Source: Anaerolineae bacterium
GTDB lineage: Bacteria > Chloroflexota > Anaerolineae > Aggregatilineales > Phototrophicaceae
DNA length: 64,000 bases
NCBI GenBank assembly: GCA_022843745.1
Contig: JALHNB010000021.1
Span: 1 to 64,000, forward strand
Direction of reading: 5' to 3'
Below, one piece after another: positions 8,342 through 15,430 of this stretch. The notes under the pieces were generated by a model, which did no database searches, was not told where the DNA came from, and saw nothing but the letters and a program-made list of their open reading frames with translations. Numbering within the stretch: position 1 is the stretch's first letter; each line of letters opens with the position of its first letter. The position numbers and the translations under genes were made by a program.

Positions 8342-9214
8342 TTAGCCCTCTTTTGATCCGGTAAAGACGACGCTGGCAACCACTTGTCGCATGGCAAGCG
8401 CGAATACGATAATGATCGGCAGCACGGAAATCGTCGCGCCTGCCGCCAGCACATCGTAACGCTGACCGATACTGCTCGCCGCCAGTACGATAGCCTGTGT
8501 CATTGTCCGCATCTCCGGCCTGGAAATAATCACCAGCGGCCAATAAAACTGATTCCAGATAAAGAGAAATGTGAAAACGCCCACACCTGCCAGCGAGCTG
8601 CGTGTCAGGGGCAGCGCGATTTTGGAGTACATCTGCCAATCAGTTGCGCCGTCGATTCGTGCAGCCTCGAACATTTCGTTGGGAAGCCCTTGCATAAACT
8701 GGCGCATCAAAAAGATGCCGAATCCACTCATGGATACAGGCAGGATGAGCGCCGTGTAGGTGTTCAGCAGGCCTGTCCTGCTCATGAGTGTGAACAGTGG
8801 CAAAATCGTGACGGCAACGGGGATCATCATTTGTGAGATCATGCAAAAGAAGAAAAATCGCCGACCCCAGAAATCATACTTGGCAAAGACGAACCCACCC
8901 AACGACGACATGATCGCTGAGAGGATTGTGCCTGAAAGGGCGACGATCACTGTGTTTAAAAAATTGCGCCCTACAGAGCCAATTTCAAGAATCTCGGCAT
9001 AGCCATTCGTCGTGAAAGTTTGTGGCAGAAGCGTCGGAGGGATCGCCAGCACCTCAGCCGTTGTTTTAAACGATGACAGCAGCATCCATATAAATGGATA
9101 GAACAGAATCAGCGCGAAAATGAGCAGGGGAATATGCCAGATCAGCTCACGCCATTCAAATTGCCAACGCGGTGAATCCTCTGAATGCGAAAGCGCACTC
9201 GATGAAGTCGCCAT
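8342..9214 (-). CDS. Carbohydrate ABC transporter permease (MalG/UgpE type)
   Basis: 290 residues with six predicted membrane helices; the first is near 28-50 (IPLLIFALILFYPFIWMLL). The cytoplasmic EAA loop that docks the ATPase is clear: EAARIDGATDWQMYSKIALP near residue 189. The topology and the PFTF-like FLFIWNQFYWPL segment are typical of the second permease of type I sugar importers. The ATG at 9214 shares its A with the stop of the partner permease. No ATP-binding protein gene is present in the operon, so a shared MsmX/MalK-like ATPase elsewhere must energise it; this is common for such importers. Confidence 0.93.
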   Translation of the reverse strand: MATSSSALSHSEDSPRWQFEWRELIWHIPLLIFALILFYPFIWMLLSSFKTTAEVLAIPPTLLPQTFTTNGYAEILEIGSVGRNFLNTVIVALSGTILSAIMSSLGGFVFAKYDFWGRRFFFFCMISQMMIPVAVTILPLFTLMSRTGLLNTYTALILPVSMSGFGIFLMRQFMQGLPNEMFEAARIDGATDWQMYSKIALPLTRSSLAGVGVFTFLFIWNQFYWPLVIISRPEMRTMTQAIVLAASSIGQRYDVLAAGATISVLPIIIVFALAMRQVVASVVFTGSKEG

Positions 9215-10167
9215 TACTCATTCTCCCATCGTGTGCGAAAGAAACGGAATTGAATGCTTGTGGCGATAAAAATGATGATGAAAAGAACGCTTGCCGTTGC
9301 GCCCGCTGTGCCAAATCGGAAACGGGTCAGCCCCTCGTTAAAGACCAGTAACGCCAGCGTATAGGTACTGATGCCGGGGCCACCGATGCTGGAACCAGTG
9401 CCTGTCAGCGTCATGACATAGATGAGATCAAACGCCTGAAGTGCGGCGATCAGCGTGACTACTGACACAAACAGCAGGACGCGCGTCATCAACGGCAAAA
9501 TGATTTTGGTTAAAATCTGTCGGCTGTTCGCGCCGTCAATCCGTGCTGCTTCGAGCAATGCCTGGGGCAGCTCCATCAAGCCGGAGTAACAGATCAACAC
9601 CACGAAGCCGATGCGCTGCCAGATTTCTACCGTCGCAATCGTCCAGATGGCAAGATTGGGGTCATTGAGGAAGACCAAAGGCTTTAGGCCCATTGATTGC
9701 AGCAGAAAATTGGCCGTCCCGAATGTCGGCTGATAGAAAAACCCGAAAACAACCCCGATCACGCTGGCAGGGACGAGGCTGGGCAGAAAAAACGTGAAAA
9801 TATAAATTTGATTCAGGCTTTTCACTCGCGATAGCGCCGCCGCAGCCAGAAAGCCGACTGGCACACAAAATGCCGTGACGACAAACCCATAGGCAAGGGT
9901 ATTGCGAAGCGCGGTTGGAAAACGGCGGTCTGAGGTGAATAAATCAACATAATTTTGAAAGCCGACAAATATGCTTTTTGAAGGGTCTTCGACAATCCAT
10001 AGGTGAAGGCTTGTCCACAGGGAATAGACCACCGGGTACAGCACGAACACCAGGAACCAGATCAGCATCGGTGTCAGCACGATGTACGGAAACCAGGATT
10101 TTGGTCGCCGGATCGGGCGAAAGCGCACCGACGATTGCGGGCGTGAAAGGCTTGTTTCAATACTCAT
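9214..10167 (-). CDS. Carbohydrate ABC transporter permease (MalF/UgpA type)
   Basis: 317 residues from the ATG at 10167; an in-frame TTG six codons upstream is less likely. Six membrane helices follow a basic N-terminus (RFRPIRRPKSWFPYIVLTP). The EAA loop reads EAARIDGANSRQILTKIILP. The gene lies between the solute-binding protein gene and the MalG-like permease in the usual order. It forms the membrane channel with the next gene product. Confidence 0.93.
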   Translation of the reverse strand: MSIETSLSRPQSSVRFRPIRRPKSWFPYIVLTPMLIWFLVFVLYPVVYSLWTSLHLWIVEDPSKSIFVGFQNYVDLFTSDRRFPTALRNTLAYGFVVTAFCVPVGFLAAAALSRVKSLNQIYIFTFFLPSLVPASVIGVVFGFFYQPTFGTANFLLQSMGLKPLVFLNDPNLAIWTIATVEIWQRIGFVVLICYSGLMELPQALLEAARIDGANSRQILTKIILPLMTRVLLFVSVVTLIAALQAFDLIYVMTLTGTGSSIGGPGISTYTLALLVFNEGLTRFRFGTAGATASVLFIIIFIATSIQFRFFRTRWENE

Positions 10168-10253
10168 AAAATAAACACTTCGCAAATAAATAAATAGCGC
10201 GAAAAGAAAGGCTGCGTCTGCTATTGGGCAAACGCAGCCTAATTGGAAGAATT

Positions 10254-11633
10254 TTACTTGATTGCCAGTTCTTCCGGCAGCGCGTCAAAATACACGATTG
10301 TATCGGGCGCGTCCGGCAAACGCTGGCGCGAGATCAGAATTTGCTCATTGGCGAGGTCGGTCATCAGGGCAAGGCCATCGTCAATTGAGGTCGTGCCGTT
10401 CATGATTTCCTGGATCGCGGGCCACAGAATATCATATTGCAGTGTGCCGCCGTCCAGCCAGGGGCCATAGAAGCGCAAACGTCCTGCGCGCATGGCCTCG
10501 ATCACGGGCTGCAAATAGGCACCCTTGCCAGTGACATAGTAATCATTGTTGAGTACCAGATCGCGCAGCGGTGAGAGGCCGGGGTTGGCATCCAGGAACA
10601 AAAGTTGGCCTTCTTCCGACATCAGGAAGCGCAGCAGATCGTAAGCCAGGTCTGCGTTCTGGGTGTATTTAGGAACAACCACGCTCCAGGTATCGCTGTG
10701 TCCAAAGGTCGCAGGGGTGTCGCCATTGAATGACGGTTTCATGATGAACGTGTAGCGGTTATCCGGGGCGGCCTCTGCCGAGAAAGGCAGGAATTCCGGC
10801 CACATCAGTCCCATGCTGACAGTCCCATTGAGCAGGCCATCAATGGCGGTAGGCAGCGCGAATGAATCCACTTTTTCGACATTATAAAGGTCGAGGAAGA
10901 ACTGCATCGCGTTTTTAGCTTCTGGTGTGTTGAAATCAAACTGCTGGGTTTCATTGTTCCAGAACGAGCCACCCTGATCGAGGATGTAGCTGTAGAAGTA
11001 GACTCCGTTGTTGCTTTCCTGGAAGCTCAGGCCGCCAGTGGTCAGCGTGTCACCGTCATATTTCGCCAGCGCTCTGGCATATTCCAACATTTGTTCGCGC
11101 GTCTCGAACTGACCAATCGCTTCCAGACCCGCCTCTTCCAACGCGCCAACATTCGCGATCAAACCAGCATCGCCAGGGGGATCAGGGATTCCGGCTGCCC
11201 AGAGTTGGTCGTTGTAGGTAGATTGCAGGATGTATTCGGGGAAAAGCTGCGCTTTTGCATCTTCGTAACTCATCACTTCAGGTGAGAGGGGCAAAATCTG
11301 GCCAGAGATTGACCATTCATAGACATTCGGGCCTTCTGTCGTAAAGATGTCGCCGCCCTGTCCTGAGACCATCGCCGTTTTATAGGTCGCCAGCAAGCCT
11401 GCGCCTGCCTGTGGCTCCAGGACGATATTCGCGCCGGGATTTTTCTCCATATATGCGTTGATGACGTTCGTCCAGCCGTTAACGTGCGGCGAAAAATTCA
11501 TGCACCATACGGTCAGGTTGCCAGTCATCTGGGCAGTGGCTATCGTGGCGGTTGAAAATGTAGCGATCAGGGCCACCATGACCATCAGGGGTATAAGGAC
11601 GATCCGCTGTCTTTTCAGACGTAAAATATTCAT
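10254..11633 (-). CDS. ABC transporter sugar-binding protein (family 1)
   Basis: 459 residues. A basic start (MNILRLKRQR) and a hydrophobic stretch (about 11-33) ending near TIATA-QM look like a Sec signal peptide without a lipobox cysteine. In a monoderm-like cell this would leave it tethered by the uncleaved helix or free outside. The mature part shows family 1 features: LTVWCMNFSPHVNGW, ANIVLEPQAGAG, then a late NPGLSPLRDLV block. Its place directly before two permease genes assigns it to this importer. The ligand is not readable; the operon suggests an oligosaccharide, glycoside or polyol. Confidence 0.92.
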   Translation of the reverse strand: MNILRLKRQRIVLIPLMVMVALIATFSTATIATAQMTGNLTVWCMNFSPHVNGWTNVINAYMEKNPGANIVLEPQAGAGLLATYKTAMVSGQGGDIFTTEGPNVYEWSISGQILPLSPEVMSYEDAKAQLFPEYILQSTYNDQLWAAGIPDPPGDAGLIANVGALEEAGLEAIGQFETREQMLEYARALAKYDGDTLTTGGLSFQESNNGVYFYSYILDQGGSFWNNETQQFDFNTPEAKNAMQFFLDLYNVEKVDSFALPTAIDGLLNGTVSMGLMWPEFLPFSAEAAPDNRYTFIMKPSFNGDTPATFGHSDTWSVVVPKYTQNADLAYDLLRFLMSEEGQLLFLDANPGLSPLRDLVLNNDYYVTGKGAYLQPVIEAMRAGRLRFYGPWLDGGTLQYDILWPAIQEIMNGTTSIDDGLALMTDLANEQILISRQRLPDAPDTIVYFDALPEELAIK

Positions 11634-11734
11634 TTCGATGCTGCTCCTTAATTTTCAAAATAGGGTTGCGATATAACTAGAAAAAATGTGTGCTGCCTTA
11701 TAATCTCCTCTCAGGTTTACTCAATTTCGTTATG

Positions 11735-11813
11735 AGGGTAGAGCAGAACAATTCACCTGCTCATATTTTTAAATAGGGTAGAGCAGAACAATTCACTGCT
11801 CGTATTTTTAAAT
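11735..11813. repeat. Two tandem copies of a 40-bp unit
   Basis: The unit AGGGTAGAGCAGAACAATTC plus about 20 more bases occurs at 11735-11774 and, nearly identical, at 11775-11813. Each unit holds GAGCAG ... CTGCTC followed by an A/T-rich tail (ATTTTTAAAT), so each could fold into a hairpin. The second copy includes the last codons and stop of the upstream oxidoreductase gene. It sits between that gene and the binding-protein gene, where it could set the relative expression of the importer. Confidence 0.75.
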
Positions 11814-12824
11814 TAAGCTGATACGTGCGTGCTGCTCGCTGGATTGATAAAGTGTGTGCAGCAATCTATCGACCCAATAGCCATCTTCGACGGTAATTGT
11901 AGGCTTCTCGCCATTTGTCACGCGGCGGACAAATTCTTTAATTTCCTCGACAAATGGATCGACTGGGCCTTCGGCAAATTTTCGAGTCGTCTTTTCGCTT
12001 TCCACATAGCACTCGACAGAGGGTACGAGCAGTGGACGATCCCAGAACGTCGTGGAGAGCGTCAGGATGCCATTTACGCCGCGAATCTGGATCATCTCGT
12101 CCCAACCGTCTCGGTTCGGCCCGGCGTTCAGGTGTCCGACCCAGCCTGTTTCCAGCAGCATTTGTGCGCCATTCGCCATTTCCATGATGCCGCCCGTTAC
12201 CCAATCAATATCTTTCCCAGGCCGCTGTGTAATTGAGGCAGTCACGGCGTTAACATCGCCCAATACCCAGTGCAGCAAATCCAGCGTGTGGCTGCCACCA
12301 TGCGTCAAAACGCCGCCGCCCGCCTTATTTTTGTGGAAAAACCAGGAGTCGCCCCATCGATCTTCGGGCATTGGCTGGTAGCAGCGAACAAGGCCGATCA
12401 GTGGTGTGCCGATCAGTGGCAGCCATTCTTTAAATTTCTTCATCACGGGGTGAAAGCGCTTCATATAAGCGACTTGAAAATAGGTTTTCTTCTCGTTGAC
12501 CAGCTTGACCAGCGCTTCGGCATCCGCCAGCGTGGTCGTCATCGGCTTTTCGCACAGCACGATTTTGCCAGCCTCGACAGCAGCTTTGGCGACTTCAAAG
12601 TGCATCCAATTGGGCGTACAGACCGAAACCGCCTGGATGTCATCACGCTTCAGCAGTTGGTGATAATCGCTTGTCCATTCGCAGTTGAGTGCTTCGCCGC
12701 GCTGCCGTGCAACTGCTTCCTGGGCATCGGCGACCATGACGATTTTTGCATCGGTCTGCTGGTAGCCACGAATATGATGCGAGGCGATATTTCCGCCCCC
12801 AATAATCCCTACATTGAGCGGCAT
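11808..12824 (-). CDS. Gfo/Idh/MocA family oxidoreductase
   Basis: 338 residues. The N-terminal Rossmann fold starts with GIIGGGNIASHHIRGY (6-21), and the family signature EKPMTTTLADAE (about 95-106) carries the catalytic-loop lysine. GGGVLTHGGSHTLDLLHW (about 170-187) gives the conserved His/Asp of the substrate site. Members use NAD(P) to oxidise or epimerise sugars and inositols. It is the second gene of the operon, 23 bases after the alcohol dehydrogenase, and is probably an early sugar-oxidising step. Confidence 0.92.
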   Translation of the reverse strand: MPLNVGIIGGGNIASHHIRGYQQTDAKIVMVADAQEAVARQRGEALNCEWTSDYHQLLKRDDIQAVSVCTPNWMHFEVAKAAVEAGKIVLCEKPMTTTLADAEALVKLVNEKKTYFQVAYMKRFHPVMKKFKEWLPLIGTPLIGLVRCYQPMPEDRWGDSWFFHKNKAGGGVLTHGGSHTLDLLHWVLGDVNAVTASITQRPGKDIDWVTGGIMEMANGAQMLLETGWVGHLNAGPNRDGWDEMIQIRGVNGILTLSTTFWDRPLLVPSVECYVESEKTTRKFAEGPVDPFVEEIKEFVRRVTNGEKPTITVEDGYWVDRLLHTLYQSSEQHARISLI

Positions 12825-12847
12825 ATGCCCTTCCTTCTTTAAAATTT

Positions 12848-13855
12848 TTAAGGTGTAATAACGATTTTGAGAACGTCTTCGCGGGAATCCCGCATGATTC
12901 GAATAGCCTCACCGATCTGGTCAAGCGGCATGACATGGGAGATGATCGCTTCTCCGTCGAAATGACCATCCTGCAAAAGCTGAAGCACGGTTGGATAATA
13001 AATGGCAGGTGAGGCGTGTGAAGCACGAAGCTGGGTCTTTTTAAAGTGGAAATCGTTGGCATCAAAGCTGATTGTCGCGCCAGGGCCATATTCAATGCCG
13101 ATAAAGGCGATGATGCCGCCGTAATTCATGACCTTCATGGCCTGGGTGATCGTAGAGGGTGGGGCAGAAACCAATGCGCGATCCACGCCGCCTTTGCGAA
13201 AGACGGCTGCATCCATGCTCGACAAAATTTCGTCAGCGCCATAGGCTCGCGCGAGTTCGGTACGTTTCCCGCCGGAACGGTTCACGGCATAAATCCGCCC
13301 TGCACCCTTCAGCCGCGCCAACGGAATCGACATCAAACCAATTGGCCCCAGCCCCAACACCAGCACGTCATTTCCGAGCGCGATGTCGGCGGTATAGGTC
13401 ATGTCCAGCGCCACACCAAGCGGCTCGGCAAGGCAGGCGACTTCGAAACTCAGATTGTTGAACGGGACGAGACATTCTTTGGGGGCGAGGATGTAATCGG
13501 CAAAACCCATCGAATCTTTACGCCAGAAATTCGGCGCTTTGTTGCACAGGTCAACCCGCCCATTCCGGCATTGGTCGCAAACGCCGCAGTAAGACGAGCT
13601 TTCCAGAACAACGGTATCGCCTTCCTTGACATTTTTAACGCCGGGGCCGACTTCAGCGATGATGCCAGCGACTTCATGACCAAATCCCTGCCATTGCGTC
13701 GCTTCGGAACGTGCGATGTGCATATCCGTGCCGCAGACGCCGCAGGCCTTAACTTTGACCAGCGCCCAACCTTCTTTGACTGTGGGAATTGGAACTTCGC
13801 GACACTCGACTTCAAACGGGGCTTTAACAAAAGCGGCTTGCATCGTTTTAGACAT
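12848..13855 (-). CDS. Zinc-dependent alcohol dehydrogenase (threonine/sorbitol dehydrogenase type)
   Basis: 335 residues from the ATG at 13855; an upstream TTG in frame is less likely. Catalytic zinc ligands are C38 (CGVCGTD) and H60-E61 (GFGHEVAG). The four structural zinc cysteines are C90, C93, C96 and C104. The cofactor motif VLGLGPIGLMS follows near residue 168. It is the first gene of the operon, preceded by a good promoter and operator. Members act on secondary alcohols of polyols, sugars or threonine; the sugar context favours a polyol or glycoside substrate. Confidence 0.93.
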   Translation of the reverse strand: MSKTMQAAFVKAPFEVECREVPIPTVKEGWALVKVKACGVCGTDMHIARSEATQWQGFGHEVAGIIAEVGPGVKNVKEGDTVVLESSSYCGVCDQCRNGRVDLCNKAPNFWRKDSMGFADYILAPKECLVPFNNLSFEVACLAEPLGVALDMTYTADIALGNDVLVLGLGPIGLMSIPLARLKGAGRIYAVNRSGGKRTELARAYGADEILSSMDAAVFRKGGVDRALVSAPPSTITQAMKVMNYGGIIAFIGIEYGPGATISFDANDFHFKKTQLRASHASPAIYYPTVLQLLQDGHFDGEAIISHVMPLDQIGEAIRIMRDSREDVLKIVITP

Positions 13856-13904
13856 ATTTATTCTCAAAAACAGTGTATTTAAGTCAATAAATTAATTCCG
13901 AATA

Positions 13905-13955
13905 AACATAAATCCGATCCCCCGGTTTGTCAAGAACCAGTTGTCAGACCAGTTG
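13905..13955 (-). promoter_or_regulatory. Sigma70 promoter with FCD-type GntR operator for the catabolic operon
   Basis: Read on the minus strand, TTGACA (13933-13928) is separated by exactly 17 bases from TATGTT (13910-13905), about 50 bases before the first start codon. Just upstream, CAACTGGTCTGACAACTGGT (13955-13936) contains TTGTCAGACCA on the opposite strand, an exact match to the FCD-subfamily consensus TnGTnnnACnA. Its position against the -35 box fits repression by the GntR/FCD protein encoded at the end of the operon. Confidence 0.7.
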
Positions 13956-14027
13956 AGAAATAAGCTGAGGCAAGTTTCAGTTTTGCCTATTTCAAGAATT
14001 AAACGCATCTAACCGATACGCCGTTTT

Positions 14028-14052
14028 GTAGGGGCGAGGCACTGCCTCGCCC
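14028..14052. repeat. GTAGGGGCG palindromic repeat
   Basis: GTAGGGGCGAGGCACTGCCT followed by CGCCC makes a perfect stem GGGCGAGGCA/TGCCTCGCCC. It lies just after the 3' end of the acetyltransferase gene and upstream of the operon promoter, where it may act as a terminator or insulator. It is one of the clearest family copies in the window. Confidence 0.65.
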
Positions 14053-14070
14053 GGTATTTTTGCCGTCAAT

Positions 14071-14967
14071 CTAGATGGCGATAATCGGCTCGAACCATCG
14101 GAAATATTTGACGACGCGCGAAATATCACGGAATCCAGCACTCTCATAAAGATGTTGCGAGGCGGGATTATAGCTCTCGGCGTCGATCAGAATCGTCTCG
14201 ACTCCGCTTTCACGCATTCGCCGCAGATTTTCCAGCAGAATCGCGCGACCCAATCCCATTTTCTGGAATTCCGGCAGCACGCCAACCGGCTCAATCTGCC
14301 CGATTTTCTGACCGTTGACCTCGCACACCCAGCCAATGCAAAACGCGACCAGCTTGCCATCGCTGTTGACAGCCACCAAATCCAGATCAGGGCGATATGT
14401 CGGATGCTTCAGCGTTCGTTCGCGCCAATCCACGCTCATATTCTTCGTATTAAAAGCGGCGCGATGAAGATCAGCATATCCACTAGCGTTGCCATTCAGC
14501 AGGCGAATTTCAAAACCTGCGGGAATCACCGGCCCTTCTAAAGCGTGACTCAGCGGCAGCGCGAGATTGCGCATGTGCCAATCGTCCAGCACAAAGCCAC
14601 ATTTCAGAGCGTTAGCATCATCTTCAACTCGGCTGTCCAGCAAAAAGCCAAAAGCTTCGCCGCGCAGCTTGACGACTTCCTCTAATCGACCTGTCGCCCA
14701 TTGAAGCATCGTATCTTTTAAGTGTTCAAAGTGAGGATGAATGACATAATCCACCGTTGAAAATGGAAGTTGGACAACTGCGAAACCGACGAGTTCGTCT
14801 ATTTCATCGACCCAGATGCGCACATTGTCAAAATCCTGCGCCGCCGGGGAACATAAACGATAAGCCAGATCAACAATATGAAAAGATTGTTCGGGATACT
14901 CAAGCGCGAATTGGTGAATACGGTGTAAATCCTTGAGATCGGATATGGGTTTTGAAACGATGGTCAT
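14071..14967 (-). CDS. GNAT family N-acetyltransferase
   Basis: 298 residues from the ATG at 14967; further upstream the frame is open but codes for an unlikely leader. The C-terminal half (about 160-290) is a clear GNAT domain: the acetyl-CoA loop EFQKMGLGRAILLENLRRM, then DAESYNPASQHLYESAGF. The N-terminal half has a degenerate GNAT-like course (FAVVQLPFSTVDYVIHPHFE), so the protein may be a tandem GNAT. The acceptor is unknown. It is transcribed away from the SAM riboswitch gene, from its own promoter at 15162-15190, with a long leader that contains a tiny ORF. Confidence 0.85.
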   Translation of the reverse strand: MTIVSKPISDLKDLHRIHQFALEYPEQSFHIVDLAYRLCSPAAQDFDNVRIWVDEIDELVGFAVVQLPFSTVDYVIHPHFEHLKDTMLQWATGRLEEVVKLRGEAFGFLLDSRVEDDANALKCGFVLDDWHMRNLALPLSHALEGPVIPAGFEIRLLNGNASGYADLHRAAFNTKNMSVDWRERTLKHPTYRPDLDLVAVNSDGKLVAFCIGWVCEVNGQKIGQIEPVGVLPEFQKMGLGRAILLENLRRMRESGVETILIDAESYNPASQHLYESAGFRDISRVVKYFRWFEPIIAI

Positions 14968-15105
14968 GAGTGTTCTTTCGAGTGTGTTCGAGAATAGGCA
15001 ATAAAAAAGGCGGCAGGCATACCCTATCCGCGTGGTGAACACATCGAAATGCTCTGGAATCAAAAATATCAACTTGATTGGCAAAAGGGTAAGCCCTGGA
15101 CAGGC

Positions 15106-15132
15106 TTAGGTATTGACAATCGTAATCGACAT
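15106..15132 (-). CDS. Possible 8-codon leader ORF (MSITIVNT) upstream of the GNAT gene
   Basis: An ATG at 15132 follows an AAGGAG site (15146-15141) at a normal distance and codes for MSITIVNT before TAA. It lies inside the 5' leader of the acetyltransferase mRNA, about 140 bases before that gene's start. An imperfect stem (AAGCCTG ... CAGGGCTT) follows. It could be a regulatory leader peptide, or the relic of an older start. There is no direct proof of translation. Confidence 0.35.
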   Translation of the reverse strand: MSITIVNT

Positions 15133-15161
15133 TTTATCTTCTCCTTGCAACAAGTAAGATT

Positions 15162-15190
15162 ATTAAAAATCAAACGCTCAGATTTGTCAA
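15162..15190 (-). promoter_or_regulatory. Sigma70 promoter for the GNAT gene
   Basis: On the minus strand TTGACA (15190-15185), a 17-base spacer and TTTAAT (15167-15162) make a strong match. It is back-to-back with the plus-strand promoter of the riboswitch gene at 15212-15240. Confidence 0.6.
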
Positions 15191-15211
15191 CTGATCTGAA
15201 CATCGCCTATC

Positions 15212-15240
15212 TTGACGCACTTGTTCGATTATGATACATT
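15212..15240 (+). promoter_or_regulatory. Sigma70 promoter for the SAM-riboswitch transcript
   Basis: TTGACG (15212-15217), a 17-base spacer and TACATT (15235-15240) would start transcription near 15247. That is just ahead of the first helix of the riboswitch, as expected. Confidence 0.55.
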
Positions 15241-15254
15241 TGAGCTAACAACTT

Positions 15255-15364
15255 AACTCATCAAGAGCGAGGGAGGGAACGGCCCTATGAACTCGCGGCA
15301 ACCCCTGAAGCGTCGGGAAGGTGCCAAATCCGACAGGGAATACCCTGGTAGATGACGAGCGATC
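15255..15364 (+). promoter_or_regulatory. SAM-I (S-box) riboswitch
   Basis: The S-box core is present in order: ATCAAGAGCGAGGGAGGGAA (from 15260, kink-turn side of P2), GGCCCTATGAAC, CGCGGCAACC, then GGTGCCAAATCC (the SAM-binding P3 side), a P4 stem AGGGAATACCCT, and TAGATGACGAG closing P1 with CTCATC. It binds S-adenosylmethionine and is followed by an intrinsic terminator at 15375-15410. High SAM should therefore stop transcription before the gene at 15431. Some S-box aptamers carry a long P3; this one is compact. Confidence 0.93.
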
Positions 15365-15374
15365 CACGCGAACA

Positions 15375-15410
15375 AACGCGCTCCTTCTACTTTGGTAAGG
15401 GGCGTTTTTT
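15375..15410 (+). terminator. Riboswitch expression-platform terminator
   Basis: AACGCGCTCCTT (15375-15386) pairs with AAGGGGCGTT (15397-15406), with a small bulge, and is followed by a run of Ts (15405-15410). It lies between the SAM-I aptamer and the start codon, the standard layout for SAM-induced termination. Confidence 0.85.
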
Positions 15411-15430
15411 ATTTGGCGGGAGGCGCAGAA

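Noticed and set aside
15049-15234. 61-codon plus-strand ORF upstream of the SAM riboswitch
   Set aside because: It covers two good promoters and the leader of the GNAT gene; no ribosome binding site and no conserved-looking content.
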